DNA of 27,170 nucleotides from a virus, in IMG/VR virus record IMGVR_UViG_3300034102_002338, positions 1 through 27,170 of that record. One strand, given 5' to 3'. The position numbers were made by a program, and so were the translations under genes. Shown piece by piece: positions 15,091 to 22,355 of the stretch (position 1 is the first letter of the stretch; each line of letters opens with the position of its first letter). Below the pieces are notes generated by a model. It did not search any database. It saw only the letters and a list, made by a program, of their open reading frames with translations, and was not told the origin of the DNA.

Positions 15091-16479
15091 ATGTCAAACA
15101 AAGATTTATTAAAGCAAGCTATTGCTGAAGCGAAAACTATTCGTGAAGCTGCAATTGCCAACGCTAAAGAAGCTTTAGAAGAAACATTAACTCCACACTT
15201 AAAAGAAATGCTTGCTCAAAAGTTGCAAGAAATGGAAGATAAAGAAGATGAGGTAGTTGAAGAAAACATCTATGAAGCTGAAGAAGAAGAGGTAGAAGCA
15301 GGAGAAGGAGAAGAAGGAGCTGAAGAAGAAGCTGGTGAAGAAGAAGAAGGTAACGAAGAAGAAGAATTAGAAATCGAAGATATGTCTGTTGAAGACTTGA
15401 AAGATCTAATTAGAGATATCGTTGCACAAGAAGTAGGTCATGACGAATCAGAAGAAGAATTACCAGGCGAAGAAGCTCCAGCAGGAGAAGAAGATATGGT
15501 AAGTATGGATGGTGATTCAGAAGAGATCGATATTAACGAATTATTAGCAGAATTGGACGAAATGGACAAGGAAGAGGTTAAAGAAGAGAACATAAACGAA
15601 ATGGGACCGGAGTATATCGAAGGAGCAGCACAGCTTGTTGAAATGTTTCCATTCTTAACTATGCAAACCGCATCATTAGTTATAGGAGCACTTGGTGCAG
15701 CAGGTCTAGCAGGATTTTCTGCAATTGCTGCTAAAGTAATGGATATGGCCCTAGCAGGTAAATTTGGAACAACAGGTAAAGCTTTTGCTGAAAAATTACA
15801 AGCAGCAGGTGGTGCAGCAGCCAAAGTTACCCAAAACAGAGAAGGTGTTGAAGCAGTAAATGAAGAAGAAAATATAGATGAAAATATCGATATTATCTAT
15901 CAACTTATTGATGCTTTCCCATTCTTAACTAACCAAACTGCACAATTAGTAGTTGGAGCTTTAGGAGCAGCAGGTCTTACAGGATTATCTGCTATCATGG
16001 CTAAAGTACACGAAATGGCTAAAAACGGAGTTTTTGGTGAAAAAGGAAAACAAATCGGAGATAAATTATCCGATGTTGGTAGTGCAGCAGCAGGAGCAAG
16101 AAACGTATCTGAAGAGTCTGAAGAATTAAACGAAGCTTTAAAGACAGTTAAAATCTTAAGAAACCAACTTCAAGAAGTTAATCTTCTAAATGCAAAATTA
16201 CTTTATGTAAATAAAGTATTCAAATCAACTAACTTATCTGAAGGTCAAAAAGTAAATGTTATCGCAGCATTTGACAAAGCCGAAACAGTTAAGGAAGTAA
16301 AATTAGTTTTCGAAACAGTTTCTAAAAATGTAGTTACTAAACCAGCCGCATTAAAAGAGCACAGATCTTTTGCTTCTAAAGCAACAGGTAACGCAAACAC
16401 AACTGCACCAAAAGAAATCTTATCAGAAGTATCTGAGCAAGTATCAAGATGGCAGAAGTTAGCAGGAATTATTAAATAA
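15091..16479 (+). CDS. 22: Prohead core scaffold protein (T4 gp22-like) with duplicated hydrophobic module
   Basis: This is a 462-residue protein. Residues 1-50 are helical with IAE/A at 11-14. Residues 51-170 are extremely Glu-rich, as in T4 core proteins that become acidic internal peptides. Residues 181-240 and 271-330 are two copies of a hydrophobic, glycine-spaced module, and residues 341-415 form a coiled coil (LRNQLQEVNLLNAKLLYVNK) that matches the C-terminal signature I associate with gp22 of marine T4-like phages. Scaffold assembles inside the prohead and is degraded by gp21. It is much longer than T4 gp22 (about 269 residues) because of the acidic and duplicated regions. It lies 26 bases upstream of the capsid gene in the same unit, after a structured leader. 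Confidence 0.85.
   Translation: MSNKDLLKQAIAEAKTIREAAIANAKEALEETLTPHLKEMLAQKLQEMEDKEDEVVEENIYEAEEEEVEAGEGEEGAEEEAGEEEEGNEEEELEIEDMSVEDLKDLIRDIVAQEVGHDESEEELPGEEAPAGEEDMVSMDGDSEEIDINELLAELDEMDKEEVKEENINEMGPEYIEGAAQLVEMFPFLTMQTASLVIGALGAAGLAGFSAIAAKVMDMALAGKFGTTGKAFAEKLQAAGGAAAKVTQNREGVEAVNEEENIDENIDIIYQLIDAFPFLTNQTAQLVVGALGAAGLTGLSAIMAKVHEMAKNGVFGEKGKQIGDKLSDVGSAAAGARNVSEESEELNEALKTVKILRNQLQEVNLLNAKLLYVNKVFKSTNLSEGQKVNVIAAFDKAETVKEVKLVFETVSKNVVTKPAALKEHRSFASKATGNANTTAPKEILSEVSEQVSRWQKLAGIIK
15631..16080 (+). repeat. Tandem coding repeat in scaffold gene (two 60-codon units, 90-codon period)
   Basis: Protein residues 181-240 (15631-15810) align without gaps to residues 271-330 (15901-16080), with 37 of 60 residues identical by my count. 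Both contain FPFLTxQTAxLVxGALGAAG. The 30-residue spacer between them is hydrophilic. The DNA has diverged more than the protein, which suggests an old duplication kept under selection. Confidence 0.85.
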
Positions 16480-16505
16480 AAAAATAAAAAACACAAAAAA
16501 CCACA

Positions 16506-18131
16506 ATGGAATTAAATCAATTATTCGAAGGGGCGAACAACTATAAGACTTTACAAGCTGATGCAGCTCGTTTGTCTGGTAAATGGGCCAAATCAGGTTT
16601 GTTAGAAGGAATTTCTAACGAAATCGAAAGAAACAACATGGCTATGATTCTTGAGAATCAAGCAAAACAAATCGTATCAGAAAATACTACAGGTACAGGT
16701 GCAATGGGTACTTCTACAGGTGGTGCTGAGCAATGGGCTGGAGTAGCTTTACCATTAGTACGTAAAGTATTCGCTCAAATCGCAGCTAAAGATTTCGTTT
16801 CTGTACAACCAATGAACTTACCTTCAGGACTTGTATTTTACTTAGACTTTAAATACGGTACAAACGCAGTAGGTAGAACAGACGGGGATAACCTTTACGG
16901 TAACGTTTCTACAGCTAACTCTAAAATTGGAGTAGATGTTGATCCATCAGGAGGTTTATACGGAGCAGGTCAATTTGGTTACTCAATCAACTCTGCATCT
17001 TCTGCAGGAGTTTACAGTACTACTGGATCAGCAGTATCTTCTTCTATCGCATACCAAGATGGAATAAATCCTTCAAACTATTTTACATTAGCATTCGGAA
17101 CAGGAAGTATCGCAGGATTCGATCCTAAAGGTGTTAGAGCATTCAGACTTTACTCTGCTTCAGTAGATGTAACTTCTAACCCAGAACTTACTTTCTTATC
17201 TTCTTCTGCAGCAGGAGAATATGTGAAATTCGTAGGATTAGCATCAGGAATCACTACAGGATCTTTCACAGCTACTGTAAAATACCAAATGCAACCAACT
17301 GACAGATCAAGAGGTGACTTCGAAGACGGAGGAACTAACCCAGCAGGAAACAACAACGGAACTATTAAAATTCCTGAAATCAACGTATCATTAGCTTCTG
17401 AAGCTATCGTTGCTAAAACAAGAAAATTAAAAGCACAATGGACTCCAGAGTTCGCACAAGATCTTAACTCTTACCATTCAATTGATGCTGAAGCAGAATT
17501 AACTTCATTATTATCAGAGTACATCTCTATGGAGATTGACTTAGAGTTAATGGATATGTTAATCCAAGATGCAGCTACAACTGAAAGATGGTCAGCAGTT
17601 AACAACAAAAACTGGAACCCATCAACTAATGCTTGGGAAACAGGTACATTCAATGCAGGAACTAGTTTCTACAACACTCAAGGTCAATGGTTCGGAACTT
17701 TAGGTACTAAAGTACAAAAAGTATCTAACAAAATTCACCAAAAAACTTTAAGAGGTGGAGCTAACTTCTTAGTATGTTCTCCAACTGTAGCTACAATCTT
17801 AGAATCAATTCCAGGATATGCAGCAGATACAAACGGTGACAAAATGGACTTTGCAATGGGAGTTCAGAAAGTAGGTAACTTGAATTCTCGTTTCAGAGTT
17901 TACAAAAACCCTTACATGACTGAAAACGTAATCTTATTAGGTTACAGAGGATCTCAATTCTTGGAAACTGGTGCAGTTTATGCTCCATATATTCCATTAA
18001 TCATGACTCCATTAGTGTACAATCCAGAAACCTTTACACCAGTAAAAGGTATCATGACTCGTTACGCTAAGAAAATGATCAGACCAGAATTCTACGGTAA
18101 AATCTTCGTTAGCGATATCGCTACTGTATAA
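16506..18131 (+). CDS. 23: Major capsid protein (T4 gp23-like)
   Basis: This is a 541-residue HK97-fold capsid protein. AGVALPLVRKVFAQIAAKDF and VSVQPMNLPSGLVFYLDFKY are hallmark gp23 segments. LRGGANFLVCSPTVATILES and the C-terminal MTRYAKKMIRPEFYGKIFV are also typical. The N-terminal propeptide probably ends at IVSE59/N60, comparable to the T4 gp23 cut after residue 65, and an earlier LFE/G lies at 6-9. A Gly/Ser/Ala-rich stretch at about 125-200 looks like a surface insertion. Codon use is visibly shifted towards AAC, TTC, ATC, GGT and some CGT, unlike its neighbours, as expected for very high expression. It is followed by a strong terminator. Confidence 0.97.
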   Translation: MELNQLFEGANNYKTLQADAARLSGKWAKSGLLEGISNEIERNNMAMILENQAKQIVSENTTGTGAMGTSTGGAEQWAGVALPLVRKVFAQIAAKDFVSVQPMNLPSGLVFYLDFKYGTNAVGRTDGDNLYGNVSTANSKIGVDVDPSGGLYGAGQFGYSINSASSAGVYSTTGSAVSSSIAYQDGINPSNYFTLAFGTGSIAGFDPKGVRAFRLYSASVDVTSNPELTFLSSSAAGEYVKFVGLASGITTGSFTATVKYQMQPTDRSRGDFEDGGTNPAGNNNGTIKIPEINVSLASEAIVAKTRKLKAQWTPEFAQDLNSYHSIDAEAELTSLLSEYISMEIDLELMDMLIQDAATTERWSAVNNKNWNPSTNAWETGTFNAGTSFYNTQGQWFGTLGTKVQKVSNKIHQKTLRGGANFLVCSPTVATILESIPGYAADTNGDKMDFAMGVQKVGNLNSRFRVYKNPYMTENVILLGYRGSQFLETGAVYAPYIPLIMTPLVYNPETFTPVKGIMTRYAKKMIRPEFYGKIFVSDIATV

Positions 18132-18152
18132 TTTACTACAGAATAATAAATT

Positions 18153-18181
18153 AAAGAGAGCTAAAAGCTCTCTTTTTTTTT
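18153..18181 (+). terminator. Strong intrinsic terminator after capsid gene
   Basis: AAAGAGAGCT (18153-18162) pairs perfectly with AGCTCTCTTT (18166-18175) around a 3-base loop, and the T-run continues to 18181. It is 21 bases after the capsid stop. Confidence 0.93.
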
Positions 18182-18197
18182 ATAAGATAATTTCGTA

Positions 18198-18204
18198 TAT
18201 TTAT
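18198..18204 (+). promoter_or_regulatory. TATTTAT promoter-like element 8
   Basis: TATTTAT in the context TTCGTATATTTATATAAAA follows the capsid terminator and lies 21 bases before ATG 18219. The extended form CGTATATTTAT recurs upstream of PhoH. Confidence 0.55.
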
Positions 18205-18218
18205 ATAAAATAGATAAT

Positions 18219-18818
18219 ATGATTGTAGGAGAATTAACCTGGCAGCAATTTAGGTCTTTAGATTCAATAAGAAACTTAGACGAAAACAGGCAAATGCAGC
18301 ATTACCATGAATACCTGGTATCACTTAACGAATGGACTATTCATCAAAATAAAGGTCCTATACCTTCAGCAATATCTAATTGCTTAAGTTCTTTGGAGTT
18401 TATAGTACAGTATAATGATGAATTGGGAGAATGCCCGGGAGGGCACAGCTGTGATGCAGCAACTTTTTACTTAAGAGCAAATACAACAACAGTAGGTACA
18501 GTCTATTTAAGTAATACAGGTGGAGTAACAGATCAATTTAACTACCCGCCAGGAGAAACATCTGGACCTAATCGATATAACGTACTAACACTAACACCAG
18601 AGCAAGTTCAAGAAATAGCAACAACATCAGAAGACAGTAACATATCTCTATCTCTAATATGTGCTACCCCTATTGATGTAGACTATGGATGGGGATTAGG
18701 AGGATGTCACTCTAATGTAACATGGGTTACATTAAAACTAGACGGAACAGAGGTCTACAGCGGATGTCCAGAAAATAACTTTTTAACAATAAATCCTTGT
18801 ACAGGAGTAGTAATATAG
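18219..18818 (+). CDS. Cysteine-rich protein, candidate capsid decoration or virion protein
   Basis: This is a 199-residue protein. The first 60 residues are helical (ELTWQQFRSLDSIRNLDENR and onward), a module I recall at the N-terminus of small phage proteins. Residues 65-199 look like a beta-rich domain with Thr/Asn/Gly-rich strands and at least seven cysteines (in ISNC, GEC, GHSC, LICA, GGCH, SGCP and NPC), unusual for a cytoplasmic phage protein. There is no signal peptide. Its place directly after the capsid gene with its own promoter-like motif suggests a virion surface role such as head decoration, but this is inference from context. It is followed 4 bases later by a small gene. Confidence 0.7.
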   Translation: MIVGELTWQQFRSLDSIRNLDENRQMQHYHEYLVSLNEWTIHQNKGPIPSAISNCLSSLEFIVQYNDELGECPGGHSCDAATFYLRANTTTVGTVYLSNTGGVTDQFNYPPGETSGPNRYNVLTLTPEQVQEIATTSEDSNISLSLICATPIDVDYGWGLGGCHSNVTWVTLKLDGTEVYSGCPENNFLTINPCTGVVI

Positions 18819-18822
18819 TAAT

Positions 18823-19083
18823 ATGGGAAGACAAGCATCATACACTTTAGAAAACCGTACAATCAATCTAGGAGACATATTTAATGTAGAAGGAACTAGA
18901 ATGATGGTCAAAGAAATATTTACACTAAATAATCAAACATATATTAGTTACGATATTGAAAAACAAGAAGGATTGTCTATTGAATTAATAGATAAATTTA
19001 TAGAAGATAAGTTTAATTACTTTAACACAGTAATTCCAAATCCAATTGCAGATACAGTCTGCGGATTAGGAGAAAAGAAATAA
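18823..19083 (+). CDS. Hypothetical small protein, 86 aa
   Basis: This 86-residue protein starts MGRQASYTLENRTINLGDIF. It reads as a small beta-barrel-like N-terminal half (VEGTRMMVKEIFTLNNQTYI, then SYDIEKQEGLS) and a helical acidic segment, LIDKFIEDKFNYF. The C-terminus IADTVCGLGEKK has one cysteine. No motif or family was recognised. It is the second gene of a two-gene unit and ends at the terminator at 19091. Confidence 0.65.
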   Translation: MGRQASYTLENRTINLGDIFNVEGTRMMVKEIFTLNNQTYISYDIEKQEGLSIELIDKFIEDKFNYFNTVIPNPIADTVCGLGEKK

Positions 19084-19090
19084 ACAACAG

Positions 19091-19117
19091 AGAGCCTAGT
19101 TTTTACTAGGCTTTTTT
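19091..19117 (+). terminator. Intrinsic terminator before PhoH
   Basis: AGCCTAGT (19093-19100) pairs perfectly with ACTAGGCT (19105-19112) around a TTTT loop, followed by five more T. It lies about 10 bases after the stop at 19083. Confidence 0.92.
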
Positions 19118-19121
19118 CGTA

Positions 19122-19128
19122 TATTTAT
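19122..19128 (+). promoter_or_regulatory. TATTTAT promoter-like element 9
   Basis: TATTTAT in the context TTCGTATATTTATTGTAAAC starts 31 bases before the PhoH ATG and directly follows the terminator. A second TATTTAT at 19148-19154 overlaps the start codon and is probably chance. Confidence 0.5.
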
Positions 19129-19152
19129 TGTAAACAAATACAGTTTATATTT

Positions 19153-19839
19153 ATGGCTTCTAACCATCACACCGATGAGGTTTTTACTCCAAAGAGAAAA
19201 CCAAAAAACCCAATTAAGTTTCAACTCCAACTTAATGACGAACAAAAATTAGCAAAAGCACTTATCGTAGAAAATCCAGTAGTCGTTCTAAAAGGAATGG
19301 CAGGTTCAGGAAAGACTTTAGTAGCAGTACAAGCAGCTCTAGATATGTTATTCTGTAAAGAGGTAGAGAAGATTGTTATCACAAGACCTACAGTGGCTAA
19401 GGAAGAATTAGGCTTTTTACCAGGCGATCTTAAAGAAAAGATGGATCCGTGGTTAGCACCAATATACCACAACCTTTATATGCTATACGGAAAAGATAAA
19501 GTAGATAAAGAATTGGAATACGGAAATATTGAAATTGTACCATTTGCATTTATGAGAGGTAGAACATTTGTTAACTCTTTTGTAATTGTAGATGAGGCAC
19601 AAAACGTTACTCAAGATCAAATGGAAACAGTATTGGGGAGACTTGGTAAAAATTCTAAAATGGTAATCTGCGGGGATTTAGCTCAAATAGATTTAAAAGT
19701 AAAGAAAGAAACAGGATTTTCTTTTCTTACAAGAATTGAAGAGCAAGTAAAAGGTTTTAGAGTATTTGCTTTAAAAGCTAATCACAGACATGAGATTGTA
19801 GCACCTATACTAAAGGTATATCAAGATTTTAGGGATTAA
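19153..19839 (+). CDS. phoH: PhoH-family ATPase
   Basis: This 228-residue P-loop ATPase has Walker A GMAGSGKT (48-55), Walker B FVIVDEAQN (143-151), the sensor-like ICGDLAQID (172-180) and a C-terminal RHEIVAPILKVYQDFRD. PhoH-like proteins are common in marine phages. Bacterial PhoH is phosphate-starvation-associated in some hosts, and family members are linked to RNA metabolism, so the role in infection is uncertain. The length is near that of phage PhoH and of the bacterial ATPase core. There is a candidate promoter between it and the upstream terminator. A new promoter-like motif follows it, so it may be a separate transcription unit inserted between head and neck genes. Confidence 0.93.
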   Translation: MASNHHTDEVFTPKRKPKNPIKFQLQLNDEQKLAKALIVENPVVVLKGMAGSGKTLVAVQAALDMLFCKEVEKIVITRPTVAKEELGFLPGDLKEKMDPWLAPIYHNLYMLYGKDKVDKELEYGNIEIVPFAFMRGRTFVNSFVIVDEAQNVTQDQMETVLGRLGKNSKMVICGDLAQIDLKVKKETGFSFLTRIEEQVKGFRVFALKANHRHEIVAPILKVYQDFRD

Positions 19840-19849
19840 AGTAAGTCGC

Positions 19850-19856
19850 TATTTAT
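19850..19856 (+). promoter_or_regulatory. TATTTAT promoter-like element 10
   Basis: TATTTATAAATA (19850-19861) is identical over 12 bases to the portal-gene element and includes TATAAATA. It lies 24 bases before ATG 19874, supporting that start. Confidence 0.55.
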
Positions 19857-19873
19857 AAATAAACTATTTGGTA

Positions 19874-20293
19874 ATGGCAAAATTTACATACTTTATACGA
19901 GAAAGACTTAAATTAAACGGAGTTGAAAGAGGTACAAACTTTGAAACATCTATAACAGGTGTTAACTATGCAGATAGCAGAGTAATGTCAGTACCTTCAG
20001 GATCAATGACTGAGATTATTAACTTAGCAGCACTTCCAGGAGCAGGTACTTTTGTATCAAGCAGTGTAAGGTATGCTAGAATTTCAAATCTTTCAACAGG
20101 ATCTGTTAATTTACAACTATCTGGTTCAACACATCAATTCAACTTCCTACTTCGAGGAAGCGGTAGCTTTATATTTAATTCAGAATACGTAAGCGGTCAG
20201 TTTAATAACTTTACATATGGAGATTTAAGATCAGTAAAAGCTTCTCCAGTTGACTCAGAAGCTACTATTGGATACTTAGTAGTAACTACTTAA
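19874..20293 (+). CDS. Putative virion structural protein, beta-rich, 139 aa
   Basis: ATG 19874 gives MAKFTYFIRERLKLNGVERG. A TTG at 19868 would add only two residues and would place the start closer to the promoter motif, so it is not preferred. The 139-residue chain is Ser/Thr/Gly-rich with alternating hydrophobic residues (AGTFVSSSVRYARISNLSTG and onward), suggesting a small beta-sandwich. No catalytic motif was seen. It heads the unit with neck genes gp13, gp14-like and gp15-like, so a virion role at the head-tail junction or surface is likely but unproven. Confidence 0.7.
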   Translation: MAKFTYFIRERLKLNGVERGTNFETSITGVNYADSRVMSVPSGSMTEIINLAALPGAGTFVSSSVRYARISNLSTGSVNLQLSGSTHQFNFLLRGSGSFIFNSEYVSGQFNNFTYGDLRSVKASPVDSEATIGYLVVTT

Positions 20294-20305
20294 ACTTTTT
20301 AAAAC

Positions 20306-21508
20306 ATGGCAAATATTCAAATCTGGGATGGTAGTACAAACTTCATAGCAGGGGAATCAACTCCCTTTGGCTTTTATGATGATGACTTATCTTTCCAAGA
20401 AGATGCACCTAAGGTAGCACGTTATTGTGCTGAGAAATTAGGATGGCCGGTACTAGATATAGAATTACACGAAAGACAACTTTACGCAGCTTTTGAAGAA
20501 GCAGTTACTGCTTACGGAAAAGAAGTAATAGAAGCTATAACTGCAGAGACATTATCTTCCCAATTAGGAGGAAGTGCTGGAGGTTCAGCTGTAAATCAAA
20601 CTATATTTAGACCTAGTTTACAGAATGTAATTCTAACAAGTGCACAATACGGAACAGAAGCAGGAGTAGGAGGACCAGTTACCCTAAGAACAGCAATGAT
20701 TGATCTTGTAGCAAACCAACAAGACTATAACCTTACAACTCTAATAGGACAAGGAGCAATTGAAATACGAAAAGTATTTTACGAAGCACCTCCTGCTATT
20801 ATGAGATACTTTGACCCATATGCAGGAACAGGAACAGGTATTCAGTCTCTTATGGATGCATTTGATTTTGGATCATTCTCACCAGGGGTAAACTTCTTAT
20901 TGATGCCAGCATCTTATGATGTATTAAAAACACAAGCAATTGAGTTTAACGATCAAATAAGAAAATCAACTTACTCTTTTGAGATTCATAATAATATATT
21001 AACTTTATTTCCAGTACCAGCAAAAGCCGGTAAATTAAAAGTACAGTATTATATACTCAGTGAAAAAACAGGTCAATACATAAGTGATACTATTTCATTT
21101 GCAGCTTCTGCAAATTCTTCTGGAGCAATAACAGGAACAGGAGGAAGTAGTTCAACAACAGGTGTAACAACCAATATGTCAAATGCTAATGCACAAAATT
21201 TAGTATACTCTGAAATAAACGCAATAGGACGTCAGTGGATATTCAAGTATGCAGCAGCTACCTGTAAAGAGATATTAGCATACGTTAGAGGTAAGTACGA
21301 AACAGTACCAGTACCAGGATCAGAAGTTAGGTTAAATGCAGCAGATTTATTAGCAGATGCAAGAACAGAGAAAGCTACTTTGGTAGAATCTTTAAAAGCA
21401 ACAATGCAAACAGCATCTCTAACAAACCAGCTTTCCTTACAAGCAACACAAACACAATATATCAATGATGCTTTATCTAAAGTACCAATGTTAATATACG
21501 TAGGATAA
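20306..21508 (+). CDS. 13: Neck protein (T4 gp13-like)
   Basis: This is a 400-residue protein. GFYDDDLSFQEDAPKVARYC, then AEKLGWPVLDIEL and YAAFEEAVTAYGKEV, match the N-terminal pattern of gp13 in T4-like phages, the neck protein that joins the head to the tail after packaging. IEIRKVFYEAPPAIMRYFDP and IHNNILTLFPVPAKAGKLKV are further conserved-looking parts, and a Ser/Gly/Thr-rich loop lies at about 268-290. It begins 12 bases after the previous stop and ends in a TAATG overlap. In T4, gene 13 lies upstream of the terminase; here it follows the capsid and PhoH genes. Confidence 0.85.
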   Translation: MANIQIWDGSTNFIAGESTPFGFYDDDLSFQEDAPKVARYCAEKLGWPVLDIELHERQLYAAFEEAVTAYGKEVIEAITAETLSSQLGGSAGGSAVNQTIFRPSLQNVILTSAQYGTEAGVGGPVTLRTAMIDLVANQQDYNLTTLIGQGAIEIRKVFYEAPPAIMRYFDPYAGTGTGIQSLMDAFDFGSFSPGVNFLLMPASYDVLKTQAIEFNDQIRKSTYSFEIHNNILTLFPVPAKAGKLKVQYYILSEKTGQYISDTISFAASANSSGAITGTGGSSSTTGVTTNMSNANAQNLVYSEINAIGRQWIFKYAAATCKEILAYVRGKYETVPVPGSEVRLNAADLLADARTEKATLVESLKATMQTASLTNQLSLQATQTQYINDALSKVPMLIYVG

Positions 21509-21807
21509 TGAGAAAACTAATAAACGAAGTAACTTTTGGAATATACCAAGGCCTTATCAGGGTTGGTCACAAAGATGAAATTACAGCTTCAGAGGTTGCA
21601 GATTTCGTTAGAGCTATGCCAGGTGTTACAAGAGTTACAGCTATTGATTCAGATGAAGATAGAAATATAGTTGTACTAAAAGTAAAAATATTAACTGCCA
21701 AACCAGGTCCAGTTGTATTTGAAAAGTTAAAAAAAGATACATTTAAGTTAGTACCTAATATTAAAAAGGTAGACTTGTCTTTAAAATCAATTGAAAAAAT
21801 AGAATAA
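21508..21807 (+). CDS. Small conserved protein between neck genes
   Basis: This 99-residue protein starts MRKLINEVTFGIYQGLIRVG. The middle reads ITASEVADFVRAMPGVTRVT followed by a strand and DSDEDRNIVVLKVKIL, so a small ferredoxin-like alpha/beta fold is likely. The C-terminus is Lys-rich (LVPNIKKVDLSLKSIEKIE). I have met this pattern between gp13 and gp14 genes of other marine myoviruses, but its role is unknown. TAATG overlaps at both ends place it in a coupled neck operon. Confidence 0.7.
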   Translation: MRKLINEVTFGIYQGLIRVGHKDEITASEVADFVRAMPGVTRVTAIDSDEDRNIVVLKVKILTAKPGPVVFEKLKKDTFKLVPNIKKVDLSLKSIEKIE

Positions 21808-22355
21808 TGATATTCGGAAGCCAAAGAGATTTTAATCTACTTATAAAGATAAACAGAGAGTTATTATCAGATGTAATAGAACAAGAAATTCTCTATTACA
21901 AAATGTCTTTGGAAGAAACTCAAGCAAACATATACGGAGAAGCTCAGGAAAAAGTTTATTGGTCACCAGTAAAAGTTAATTGTCTTATTGATAGAGGAGA
22001 GCCAGGAATGTCTGTAGATGATTTTGGACCTGATAGAGGAAGATCTACAAGTTTTAAATTTTTAAGAGAAGATTTAAAAGATGTAAATACTGTACCTGAA
22101 GTAGGGGATATTATACAGTGGCAAGAAGATTACTACGAAGTAGATAACACTGTAGAGAACCAGCTATTTGTAGGTAGAGACGAGAATTATAACCTAACTG
22201 ACTACGGACCAGACTATGCAGGAACACTTTCTATTATATGTGTATGCCATTTAACAAGAGCAGATAAAGTTGGAATAGTTTCAAGATATGAAGCAACACC
22301 AATAGACTCTAATTCAATTACAACGGCAACTACACAAGCAAATACAATATTATAA
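21807..22355 (+). CDS. Probable neck protein (gp14-like position and pattern)
   Basis: This is a 182-residue protein. The N-terminal helix, LLSDVIEQEILYYKMSLEET, is followed by YWSPVKVNCLIDRGEPGMS and the segment PEVGDIIQWQEDYYEVDNTV, which resembles the GDLIYFP...LFEI part of T4 gp14. Gene order (between gp13 and gp15-like genes) supports a head-completion/neck role. The similarity is judged by eye and the protein is shorter than T4 gp14 (256 residues), so the symbol is withheld. TAATG overlaps join it to both neighbours. Confidence 0.65.
   Translation: MIFGSQRDFNLLIKINRELLSDVIEQEILYYKMSLEETQANIYGEAQEKVYWSPVKVNCLIDRGEPGMSVDDFGPDRGRSTSFKFLREDLKDVNTVPEVGDIIQWQEDYYEVDNTVENQLFVGRDENYNLTDYGPDYAGTLSIICVCHLTRADKVGIVSRYEATPIDSNSITTATTQANTIL

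Noticed and set aside
19148-19154. TATTTAT copy overlapping the PhoH start codon
   Set aside because: A promoter element there could not yield a transcript with the full start; the copy at 19122 has normal spacing.
19868-19873. TTG start for the 139-aa protein
   Set aside because: ATG 19874 is two codons later and has the typical 24-base spacing from the TATTTAT motif.
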